The translations under genes were made by a program, and so were the position numbers. A stretch of 26,962 nt of DNA. Source: Ancylobacter novellus. Lineage in GTDB: Bacteria > Pseudomonadota > Alphaproteobacteria > Rhizobiales > Xanthobacteraceae. Each line of letters starts with the position of its first letter. The stretch's first letter is position 1. The stretch is from contig QFQD01000081.1 in the NCBI GenBank assembly GCA_003241485.1, forward strand, positions 1 through 26,962. Direction: 5' to 3'. Shown piece after piece: positions 7,545 to 14,207 of the stretch. The notes under the pieces were generated by a model. It saw nothing but the letters and a program-made list of their open reading frames with translations. It was not told the origin of the DNA and did no database searches.

Positions 7545-8230
7545 ACCTCTTCAAAAGACCCGCCGCGCATTACGGCAAAACACCTCAGCCCGAGACGCCT
7601 TACCAGAAAGCCGCACAGGTCTGGGACGAGCGTATCGGCTCGGCCCGCGTGCAGGCGAAGAATTGGCGCTACATGGCCTTCGGCTCGCTGGTTCTCTCCG
7701 GCGGCTTCGCCGCTGCACTCGTCTGGCAGTCGGTTCAGGGAACCGTCGTGCCGTGGGTGGTGCAGGTCGACAAGCTCGGCCAGGCGCAAACCATTGCGCC
7801 TGCGACCGCCGACTTCCGCCCGACCGATCCACAGATCGCATGGCATCTGGCCCGCTTCATCGAGCAGGTGCGCAGCATTCCAGCCGATCCGGTCATCGTG
7901 CGTCAGAACTGGCTTCGCGCCTACGAGTGGACGACCGATCGCGGCGCGGGCGCGCTCAACGACTATGCCCGCACCAACGATCCCTTCGCCAAGGTCGGCA
8001 AGCAGCAGATCGCCGTCGAGGTCTCCAGCGTCATTCGCGCGTCGGCCGACAGCTTCCGCGTCGCCTGGACCCAACGCCGCTACGAGGATGGCAAGCTCGC
8101 CACGACGGAGCGGTGGACGGCGATCTTGACCATCGCCCTCCAGCCGCCCCGCGACGCCGACCGGCTGAAAGCCAATCCGCTCGGCATCTACGTCAACGCC
8201 ATTAGCTGGTCGCGGGAGATGAGCCAATGA
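7541..8230 (+). CDS. trbF: TrbF, VirB8-like assembly protein
   Basis: TrbF is the VirB8-like bitopic inner-membrane protein that nucleates assembly of the secretion core. The 229-residue product has a cytoplasmic N terminus with NPYQKA-like sequence (TPYQKAAQVWDERIGSARVQ), one membrane helix at about residues 44-65 and a periplasmic domain. That domain contains RQNWLRAYEW and ends NPLGIYVNAISWSREM, a strongly conserved TrbF signature. Both ends overlap neighbours by four bases (ATGA), trbL upstream and trbG downstream, so translational coupling is likely. Confidence 0.92.
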   Translation: MNLFKRPAAHYGKTPQPETPYQKAAQVWDERIGSARVQAKNWRYMAFGSLVLSGGFAAALVWQSVQGTVVPWVVQVDKLGQAQTIAPATADFRPTDPQIAWHLARFIEQVRSIPADPVIVRQNWLRAYEWTTDRGAGALNDYARTNDPFAKVGKQQIAVEVSSVIRASADSFRVAWTQRRYEDGKLATTERWTAILTIALQPPRDADRLKANPLGIYVNAISWSREMSQ

Positions 8231-9186
8231 GCCCGGCCTTCAGCAAACCCACCGTCGCCGCACTGATGCTGTCCGCGACCATGCTCGCCGGCTGCGCCAC
8301 CTACAAGCCGCCGGAGATCAGCTACGATCAAAGCGTGCCACCATTGCCGGCTCTTCCGGCAGCGGCGATCGATCCGAAATTGCGCCCGCTGCACATACCG
8401 CCGGCCTGGACAGTCGCGCGCGGCGGCCAGACCGCCAGCACGGCGACGGCCCGCGTCGAGAACGCCAATGCCGCCGCCCGTGTACAGCCGCGCAGGGAGG
8501 GGTACTTCAACGCCATCCAAGTCTATCCGTGGTCGGAAGGCGCGCTCTATCAGGTCTATGCCGCGCCCGGCCAAATCACCAACATCGCGCTCGAACCCGG
8601 CGAAAGCCTGACCGGCGCGGGACCGATCGCCGCCGGCGATACCGCACGCTGGATTATCGGCGACACCGAATCCGGCTCCGGCGTGGCTCGCCGCGTGCAT
8701 GTGCTGGTGAAGCCGACACGCGCCGACATCACGACAAATCTCGTCATCACCACCGACCGGCGCACCTATATGGTGGAACTGCGTTCAGGCGAGAAGCCCT
8801 ATATGCCGGCCGTCGCCTGGGCTTATCCGCAGCCGGCAGGCGGCGGGCGTCTGGCCGTTCCGGCAACGCCGGTCATTCCGGCCGTCGCCGCGCGCAACTA
8901 CCGCTATGGGCTGACCGGCAGCAGCAATCCGCCATGGAAGCCGCTCGCCGTCTATGACGACGGCCGCCGCGTCTATCTCGAATTCCCGCGCGGCATCGTG
9001 CAGGGCGAAATGCCGCCGATCTTCGTCATCGGCCCCGAGGGCGAGGCCCAGATCGCCAACACCCGCATCCATCAACACATCCTGATCGTCGATCGCCTGT
9101 TCGGTGCGGCCGAGCTGCGCCTTGGCAGCGGCGACCGCCAGCAGACCGTCAGGATCGTTCGCACCGACGGGAGGCCGCAGTCATGA
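8227..9186 (+). CDS. trbG: TrbG, VirB9-like outer-membrane core protein
   Basis: TrbG is the VirB9-like protein of the outer-membrane core complex. The 319-residue sequence starts with a signal peptide whose lipobox LAGC places a lipid-modified Cys at residue 23. The VirB9/CagX domain follows, including YPWSEGALYQVYAAPGQITNI, the TLVIT-like segment TNLVITTDRRTY and a C-terminal RLGSGDRQQTVRIVR stretch. It overlaps trbF and trbI by four bases each. A lipoprotein signal on the VirB9 homologue means that it, and not a separate TrbH lipoprotein, may anchor the core; no trbH gene is present between trbG and trbI. Confidence 0.92.
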   Translation: MSPAFSKPTVAALMLSATMLAGCATYKPPEISYDQSVPPLPALPAAAIDPKLRPLHIPPAWTVARGGQTASTATARVENANAAARVQPRREGYFNAIQVYPWSEGALYQVYAAPGQITNIALEPGESLTGAGPIAAGDTARWIIGDTESGSGVARRVHVLVKPTRADITTNLVITTDRRTYMVELRSGEKPYMPAVAWAYPQPAGGGRLAVPATPVIPAVAARNYRYGLTGSSNPPWKPLAVYDDGRRVYLEFPRGIVQGEMPPIFVIGPEGEAQIANTRIHQHILIVDRLFGAAELRLGSGDRQQTVRIVRTDGRPQS

Positions 9187-10316
9187 GCGAGACCACAACC
9201 AATGCCGCTCCGATGCGCCTGCGCGCCGAGGCGCCGCGCGTCACACGTCTTTCCCGCAAGATGCTCGCCAGCGTGGCGGCCGTCGCCATGGTCGGGATCG
9301 GCGGGGCGCTGATCTACGCCCTTCAGACACGCACGGGCGGCGATGGCGGCGAAGAACTATACTCCACCAACAACCGCCAGACCGCGGACGGCCTCGCGGG
9401 CCTGCCGCGTGACTATACCGGCCCCGTCCTCGGCCCGGCTTTGCCCGGCGATCTCGGCGGCCCCATCCTGAGCGCACAGAATGCCGGCCAGCCGATCGTG
9501 TCGCCACCCGGTGTCGACGAAGCCGAGCAGCGCCGCCGCGCAGAGGAGGAAGCCGCGCGCCTCAGCACCGTCTTCTTCCAGTCCCGGCAGGGATCGACGG
9601 CCGCCGCGACGCCGGGGGCCATGCCCGGCCTTGCCGGATTCGACCCCGCGAGCGCCGCCACGGGGCAACCGACCGCGCAGGACCGGCAGCTTGCCTTTCT
9701 CAACGCGGCAACCGACCGGCGCACGGTCACATCCGATCGCGTCACGCCACCGGCGTCGCCCTTCGTGCTTCAGGCCGGCGCTGTCATCTCGGCCGCACTC
9801 ATCACCGGCATCCGTTCCGATCTTCCCGGCCAGATCACCGCGCAGGTCACGGAGAACATCTATGACAGCCCGACCGGAAGCATCCTGCTCGTGCCGCAGG
9901 GCACGCGGCTCATCGGCCAGTATGACAACAGCGTGCAGTTCGGCCAGCGCAGGGTGCTGCTTGTCTGGAACCGCTTCATCATGCCCAACGGCCGATCCAT
10001 CGTGCTGGAGCGCCAGCCGGGCGCCGACACACAGGGCTATGCCGGTCTTGAGGATGGCGTCGATTACCACTGGTGGGATCTCGCCAAGGCTGCCGCGCTC
10101 TCGACGCTGCTCGGCGTCGGCGCGGAACTCGCCACTGACGACAACGACCGGCTGCTCCGTGCCGTGCGCGACGGCGCACAGGACACCGTGAACCAGGCCG
10201 GTCAGCAGATCATCCAGCGCCAGTTGCAGGTCGCGCCGACCCTGACCATCCGTCCCGGTTTCCCGGTCCGTGTCATCGTCACCAAGGATTTGGTGCTCGA
10301 ACCCTACAGGAGCTGA
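9183..10316 (+). CDS. trbI: TrbI, VirB10-like core protein
   Basis: TrbI is the VirB10-like protein that spans the envelope and links the inner-membrane complex to the outer-membrane pore. The 377-residue product has a short cytoplasmic N terminus, one membrane helix at about residues 28-46, a Pro/Gly/Ala-rich periplasmic linker and the C-terminal VirB10/TrbI beta-barrel domain. Characteristic stretches are AGAVISAALITGI, PQGTRLIGQYDNSV, WNRFIMPNGRSI and FPVRVIVTKDLVL. It is the last core trb gene; its stop is two bases before the DUF2274 gene. Length and domain order are normal. Confidence 0.93.
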   Translation: MSETTTNAAPMRLRAEAPRVTRLSRKMLASVAAVAMVGIGGALIYALQTRTGGDGGEELYSTNNRQTADGLAGLPRDYTGPVLGPALPGDLGGPILSAQNAGQPIVSPPGVDEAEQRRRAEEEAARLSTVFFQSRQGSTAAATPGAMPGLAGFDPASAATGQPTAQDRQLAFLNAATDRRTVTSDRVTPPASPFVLQAGAVISAALITGIRSDLPGQITAQVTENIYDSPTGSILLVPQGTRLIGQYDNSVQFGQRRVLLVWNRFIMPNGRSIVLERQPGADTQGYAGLEDGVDYHWWDLAKAAALSTLLGVGAELATDDNDRLLRAVRDGAQDTVNQAGQQIIQRQLQVAPTLTIRPGFPVRVIVTKDLVLEPYRS

Positions 10317-10318
10317 CC

Positions 10319-10540
10319 GTGACCAAGCTGAAACTCGGCCCCATCGCCGACGACAAGCCCGTCAAGATCACGCTGGAGCTGCCCGCAGCCCTCCATCGTG
10401 ACCTGACTGCCTATGCCGCTGTGCTGGCTCGTGAGACGGGCCAGCCTGCCACCGACCCCACGAAGCTGATCGTGCCGATGCTGGAACGCTTCATCGCCAC
10501 CGATCGCGGCTTTGCCAAGGCCCGGCGCTCGGCCAGCTGA
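10319..10540 (+). CDS. DUF2274 small protein at trb operon end
   Basis: Encodes 73 residues. The sequence TKLKLGPIADDKPVKITLELPAALHRDLTAYA resembles DUF2274, a family commonly placed immediately after trbI in alphaproteobacterial conjugative elements. The middle part (KITLELPAALHRDLTAYAAVLARE) looks like a ribbon-helix-helix DNA-binding fold, so a regulatory role in transfer is plausible, but it is not demonstrated. AGGAG at 10308-10312 supports the GTG start. It is the last gene of the operon, followed by a GC-rich hairpin. Confidence 0.82.
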   Translation: MTKLKLGPIADDKPVKITLELPAALHRDLTAYAAVLARETGQPATDPTKLIVPMLERFIATDRGFAKARRSAS

Positions 10541-10549
10541 TTGACGGGA

Positions 10550-10574
10550 GGCACCCCGATCCGCGCGGGGTGCC
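10550..10574 (+). terminator. GC-rich hairpin after the trb operon
   Basis: GGCACCCCG (10550-10558) pairs perfectly with CGGGGTGCC (10566-10574) around a 7-base loop, ten bases after the DUF2274 stop. There is no T run after it, so it may be a weak terminator, an RNA 3'-end stabiliser or a protein-binding site. Confidence 0.5.
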
Positions 10575-10702
10575 GCCAGCGCGCAGGTGCATATGCGGCA
10601 CGCTACAGGCTGCCGTTTCCCCTCCACAGTCCCACCAGATGCCGGAGAAGGCCGCCGCGTTTCTGATCCGGCAGCCTTTGAGTTGAAGGAGAAAAGCTCG
10701 CG

Positions 10703-10750
10703 ATGACCCAACCAAAAACCGAAAACGCACGCAGCGGCAACGGACAATGA
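10703..10750 (+). CDS. Possible 15-residue leader peptide before alpA
   Basis: ATG at 10703 opens a 15-codon frame (MTQPKTENARSGNGQ) whose TGA overlaps the alpA ATG as ATGA. A good ribosome-binding site, GAAGGAGA, lies at 10685-10692, whereas alpA has none of its own right upstream of 10747. This suggests that ribosomes finish the small frame and restart on alpA. The peptide may have no function beyond coupling. It has no database name that I know of. Confidence 0.4.
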   Translation: MTQPKTENARSGNGQ

Positions 10751-11019
10751 GCCATTCGCCGTTCCCACTCGGCAAACGCACCATTCGCCGGCACCAGCTT
10801 CGTGAAATCGTCCCCCTGGCCGACACTACCATCTACGACATGGAGCAGCGGGGCGAGTTTCCGCAACGGTTCTATTTGACCGCGCGAACAGTGGTCTGGG
10901 ATCTCGGCGAAGTGGAGGCCTGGCTTGAGCAACGCCGCCAAGCCTCCAAACAGAAGATGGTCAAGCGAGCGCCGTCCCCTGACGTCAATCTCAGGAAAAC
11001 CCGCCCAGTCAAAGGCTAG
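10747..11019 (+). CDS. alpA: AlpA-family DNA-binding protein, likely excisionase/regulator
   Basis: This is a 90-residue protein with a winged helix-turn-helix of the AlpA/MerR-like type. The sequence RRHQLREIVPLADTTIYDMEQRGEFPQRFYL places the recognition helix at ADTTIYDME and ends with the usual WDLGEVEAWLEQR. Members act as transcriptional activators of, or directionality factors for, P4-type integrases. Position beside the integrase supports such a role here, but that is inference. The C-terminal tail is Lys/Arg-rich. Its last 11 bases overlap the 3' end of the convergent integrase gene. Translation may depend on the tiny upstream frame because no Shine-Dalgarno sequence is adjacent. Confidence 0.85.
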   Translation: MSHSPFPLGKRTIRRHQLREIVPLADTTIYDMEQRGEFPQRFYLTARTVVWDLGEVEAWLEQRRQASKQKMVKRAPSPDVNLRKTRPVKG

Positions 11020-12265
11020 GCTCGGGCGCCAGAAGGTCCATGGACGCCGGATAAAGCGTCGGGGTATATTTCTGACCGGCGACCCAAGCGTCGATGAGAT
11101 TGGCCCATTCCTGCATCATGTGGCGGCGCTGGTGCTCATACTCCGCCTTGTTGTAGATGCCACGCGACGAACGCCCGTCCTCGTGCGCCAGGCACTTCTC
11201 GATCCAATCGCTGTTGAAGCCTAGCTCGTTGAGCAGCGTCGAGCCCGTGCGGCGCAGGTCGTGCACCGTGAACGGCTCCAACGGCAGTCCCGCCTTCTTG
11301 GCTTGCTCGACGACCGCATAGGTTACGCGATTGAAGGTCGCGCGCGACATCGGCGCGTCCGCATCGTAGCGCGACGGCAGAAGATATCTCGAATTCCCGG
11401 CGCAGGTCTTGAGCGCGACGAGGATATCGACCGCTTGGTCCGCCAGATAGACGTTGTGCGCCTTCGAGCGTTTCATCCGTTCCTTCGGAATCGACCAAAC
11501 CGCATTCTCGAAATCAACCTCATCCCAGGTCGCGTCTTGCAATTCGCTCTTGCGGACCATCGTGAGCAGAAAGAACTTCATGCCGAGCCTAATGGTTGGC
11601 AGCGTCGCCACATGCTCAAGCTGGCCGAGCATGACCCGGATTTCGGCGGGCGAAAGCGAGCGGTCTTTGGGAACGAAGGTCGCGATCGAGGCAGGCCCGA
11701 CCTCATCGGCCGGGTTCGGCACTTTCTCGCCGTGCAGGATCGCGAAGGAATAAACCAGCTTCACGATGTCCCGGACGTGGACCGCCGTGGCGGGCGCCCC
11801 CCGCTCTTTCACCTTCGCGCACATCGCCCGGAGATCCTCTGGGCTGATTTCCGTCAGGAGCCGATTGCGAAACGTGGGGAGGATGTCCCGTTCGTAGATC
11901 GTGCGGCGCATCGCACGAGTGCTTTCGGCCATCCGATGCTCTTGTAGCCAGCGTTCGGCAAACTCGCCGAAGCTCTTTGCCTCCTTGATGCGCCGCTTCT
12001 CGCGCTGCTTCTCCTGGGCGGGCGACCGCCCTTCCTGAATTGCGCGCTGCGCGTCGATCAACTTCTCCCGCGCACGCGCCAGAGAGAGGCCGGCAGCTCC
12101 ATATCGGCCGAGGGTCAAGGTCTCGCGACGCCCGTTCATTCGATAGTCGTATCGAAACACAACGGACCCAGACGGCTGCACCACGACGTACATACCGTCA
12201 CGGTCCGCGACCTTGTATAATTTATCCTTTTGTTTCAGTGCCTTGATGGCGGCGTCTGTCAGCAT
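11009..12265 (-). CDS. int: P4-type tyrosine integrase of the element
   Basis: This site-specific tyrosine recombinase is expected to integrate and excise the element at the guaA 3' end. The 418-residue protein has an N-terminal DUF4102 arm-binding domain (about 1-90), a SAM-like core-binding domain (about 100-185) and a catalytic domain. The catalytic residues appear as Arg238 (TMVRKSEL), His335 and Arg338 (HDLRRT), His361 (LAHE) and nucleophile Tyr371 (IYNKAEY). The C-terminal RRHMMQEWANLID is typical of P4-type enzymes. GGGAGG lies just before ATG 12265. The gene reads away from guaA in the same direction as guaA, and all catalytic residues are intact, so the enzyme is probably active. Confidence 0.93.
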   Translation of the reverse strand: MLTDAAIKALKQKDKLYKVADRDGMYVVVQPSGSVVFRYDYRMNGRRETLTLGRYGAAGLSLARAREKLIDAQRAIQEGRSPAQEKQREKRRIKEAKSFGEFAERWLQEHRMAESTRAMRRTIYERDILPTFRNRLLTEISPEDLRAMCAKVKERGAPATAVHVRDIVKLVYSFAILHGEKVPNPADEVGPASIATFVPKDRSLSPAEIRVMLGQLEHVATLPTIRLGMKFFLLTMVRKSELQDATWDEVDFENAVWSIPKERMKRSKAHNVYLADQAVDILVALKTCAGNSRYLLPSRYDADAPMSRATFNRVTYAVVEQAKKAGLPLEPFTVHDLRRTGSTLLNELGFNSDWIEKCLAHEDGRSSRGIYNKAEYEHQRRHMMQEWANLIDAWVAGQKYTPTLYPASMDLLAPEPSL

Positions 12266-12468
12266 TGTGCCCTCCCAAATCGTTCAAAAACGCGAGAGAG
12301 CCACCAAATATACCGTCAGGCCAAAACCGGCCTCCCTGCACGGCAGTTTTCCTTTTATTTTCAAAGGAATAATGCCGAAAAAAATACCGTCACAAGCTCT
12401 CTAAGCCGTGACGGTATATGCAATTTGCCGATGTAACAAGAGTCGCCATACCGTCAGGCATACCGTCA
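12192..12468. repeat. Six copies of ATACCGTCA around the integrase start
   Basis: The nonamer ATACCGTCA occurs at 12192-12200 (inside the integrase 5' end), 12310-12318, 12384-12392, 12448-12456 and 12460-12468. An inverted copy lies at 12409-12417. The last two direct copies are 12 bp apart. The pair at 12384-12393 and 12408-12417 forms a 10-bp inverted repeat with a 14-base spacer. Arrays like this between an integrase gene and its attachment site are usually arm-type integrase or excisionase binding sites, which fits the DUF4102 arm-binding domain. Binding is inferred. Confidence 0.6.
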
Positions 12469-12583
12469 AACGGGACGCTTGCCCTGCGATAGACCGCGAA
12501 AGATGCTGGACAATTTGTTGTTTTATTTCAATCGCCTATGTAGGGTCATAGCGTAAAATAGGCGGCGTTCGGCGGGGCAAAAA
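12266..12583. other. Integrase-to-guaA intergenic region
   Basis: There is no gene in this 318-base stretch. It is AT-richer than its surroundings and contains most of the ATACCGTCA copies, the integrase ribosome-binding site and, next to guaA, a 7-bp inverted repeat. I see no strong terminator for guaA on the minus strand. The sequence is most likely element-derived, with the attachment core at its guaA end. Confidence 0.6.
12533..12564. repeat. 7-bp inverted repeat near the guaA junction
   Basis: CGCCTAT (12533-12539) pairs with ATAGGCG (12558-12564) across 18 bases. It sits 20 bases from the guaA stop. On the minus strand it is followed by an A-rich and not a U-rich tract, so it is a poor terminator. 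It could be a structure or protein site near the attachment core. Confidence 0.3.
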
Positions 12584-12606
12584 TCATTCCCACTCGATGG
12601 TGCCCG
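12584..12606. other. Probable attachment site at the guaA 3' end
   Basis: The last codons of guaA (encoding GTIEWE and the stop) adjoin element DNA. The conserved guaA 3' end is a known insertion target of genomic islands with P4-type integrases, and integration there normally restores the reading frame. The exact core and its length cannot be fixed because the second copy would lie left of this window. Confidence 0.45.
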
Positions 12607-14200
12607 GCGGCTTCGATGTCACGTCGTAGACCACGCGGTTGACGCCCTTCACCTCGTTGACGATGCGGGTGGCGACGCGGCCGAGGAAGGCCATGTCGAA
12701 GGGGTAGAAGTCCGCCGTCATGCCATCCACCGATGTCACGGCGCGCAGGCCGACCACATAGTCATAGGTGCGATAGTCGCCCATCACGCCCACCGTCTTC
12801 ACCGGAAGGATCACGGCGAAGGCCTGCCAGATCTCGTCATACAGGCCGCCGCGGCGGATCTCTTCGAGATAGATCTCGTCGGCGAGGCGCAGGATATCCA
12901 GCTTCTCGCGGGTGATCTCGCCGGGGCAGCGTATGGCGAGGCCGGGGCCGGGGAACGGGTGGCGGCCGACAAAGACGTCCGGCAGGCCGAGCTCACGGCC
13001 CAGCGCACGCACCTCGTCCTTGAACAGTTCGCGCAGCGGCTCGACGAGCTTCATGTTCATGCGCGCGGGCAGGCCGCCGACATTGTGGTGGCTCTTGATG
13101 GTGACCGAGGGGCCGCCGGTGAAGCTGACGCTCTCGATCACGTCGGGATAGAGCGTGCCCTGGGCAAGGAACTGCGCGCCGCCGATCTTCTTCGCCTCGG
13201 CCTCGAACACATCGATGAACAGCTTGCCGATGGTCTTGCGCTTCACCTCGGGGTCGGTGACGCCTTCCAGCGCACCGAGGAACATCTCGGAGGCATCCAC
13301 ATGCACCAGCGGGATGTTGTAATAGTCGCGGAACAGCGTCACCACCTTCTCCGCCTCGCCAAGGCGCAGCAGGCCGTGGTCGACGAAGACGCAGGTGAGC
13401 TGGTCGCCGATCGCCTCATGGATCAGCACGGCCGCGACGGAGGAATCGACGCCGCCCGAGAGGCCGCAGATCACCTTGCCGTCGCCCACCTGCTCGCGGA
13501 TGCGGCGGATGGACTCTTCGCGATAGGCCTTCATGCCCCAGTCGCCGCGTGCGCCGGAAATCTTGCGCACGAAATTGCGGATCAGCGCCGCGCCATGCGG
13601 CGTGTGCACCACTTCGGGGTGGAACATGGTGGTGTAGATGCGCCGGCCCTCGTTCACCGCGATGGCGAAGGGCGCGTTCTCGGAGGTCGCGACGACCTCG
13701 AAGCCCTCCGGCAGGCGGGTCACGCGGTCGCCATGGCTCATCCACACGGGATAGCGGCTGCCGACTTCCCAGACACCGTCATAGAGCGCGCTGGGCTTGT
13801 TCACCGTCACCTCGGCCCGACCGAATTCGGCGGCATGGCCACCTTCGACCTCGCCGCCGAGCTGCAGCGCGCAGGTCTGCTGGCCGTAGCAGATGGCGAA
13901 TATCGGCACGCCGGCGTCGAAGGCCTCCTGCGGCGCGCGCGGGCTGCCCTCGTCGATGACCGAGGCCGGGCCGCCGGAGAAGATGATGCCGACGGGCTTG
14001 AGCCGACGCACCGCCTCGGCCGCGCTCTGATAGGGCACGATCTCCGAATAGACTCCCTCCTCGCGGACACGGCGCGCGATGAGCTGCGTCACCTGCGAGC
14101 CGAAGTCGATGATGAGGATGGTGTCGTGATGGGCGGGCGCGTCAGTTTCGGTCATGTGCGGCTCTATCGTCTGGCGGGCGGCGATCTCGGTGGCGTTCAT
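12584..14200 (-). CDS. guaA: GMP synthase (glutamine-hydrolysing)
   Basis: GuaA converts XMP, glutamine and ATP to GMP in the cytosol, the last step of guanine nucleotide synthesis. The 538-residue protein has an N-terminal class I glutamine amidotransferase domain with catalytic Cys104 (AICYGQQ) and the His/Glu pair in MFHPEV. The ATP-pyrophosphatase domain has P-loop GLSGGVDSS, and the C-terminal dimerisation domain ends TSKPPGTIEWE. The start at 14200 lies 7 bases after the rsmB stop. An internal ATG at 14155 would give 523 residues, closer to the usual length, so the start is uncertain. The 3' end is intact although the integrated element abuts it. Confidence 0.96.
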   Translation of the reverse strand: MNATEIAARQTIEPHMTETDAPAHHDTILIIDFGSQVTQLIARRVREEGVYSEIVPYQSAAEAVRRLKPVGIIFSGGPASVIDEGSPRAPQEAFDAGVPIFAICYGQQTCALQLGGEVEGGHAAEFGRAEVTVNKPSALYDGVWEVGSRYPVWMSHGDRVTRLPEGFEVVATSENAPFAIAVNEGRRIYTTMFHPEVVHTPHGAALIRNFVRKISGARGDWGMKAYREESIRRIREQVGDGKVICGLSGGVDSSVAAVLIHEAIGDQLTCVFVDHGLLRLGEAEKVVTLFRDYYNIPLVHVDASEMFLGALEGVTDPEVKRKTIGKLFIDVFEAEAKKIGGAQFLAQGTLYPDVIESVSFTGGPSVTIKSHHNVGGLPARMNMKLVEPLRELFKDEVRALGRELGLPDVFVGRHPFPGPGLAIRCPGEITREKLDILRLADEIYLEEIRRGGLYDEIWQAFAVILPVKTVGVMGDYRTYDYVVGLRAVTSVDGMTADFYPFDMAFLGRVATRIVNEVKGVNRVVYDVTSKPPGTIEWE

Positions 14201-14207
14201 ACAGGGC

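Noticed and set aside
6404..8227. Long minus-strand frame opposite trbL and trbF
   Set aside because: It is antisense to two clear trb genes, with Pro/Ala-rich low-complexity sequence and no motif.
12192..12468. CRISPR array reading of the ATACCGTCA repeats
   Set aside because: The unit is only nine bases, with irregular spacing and mixed orientation, and no cas genes are present.
12266..12583. tRNA gene as the integration target
   Set aside because: No tRNA-like cloverleaf or CCA end is visible. The element abuts guaA instead.
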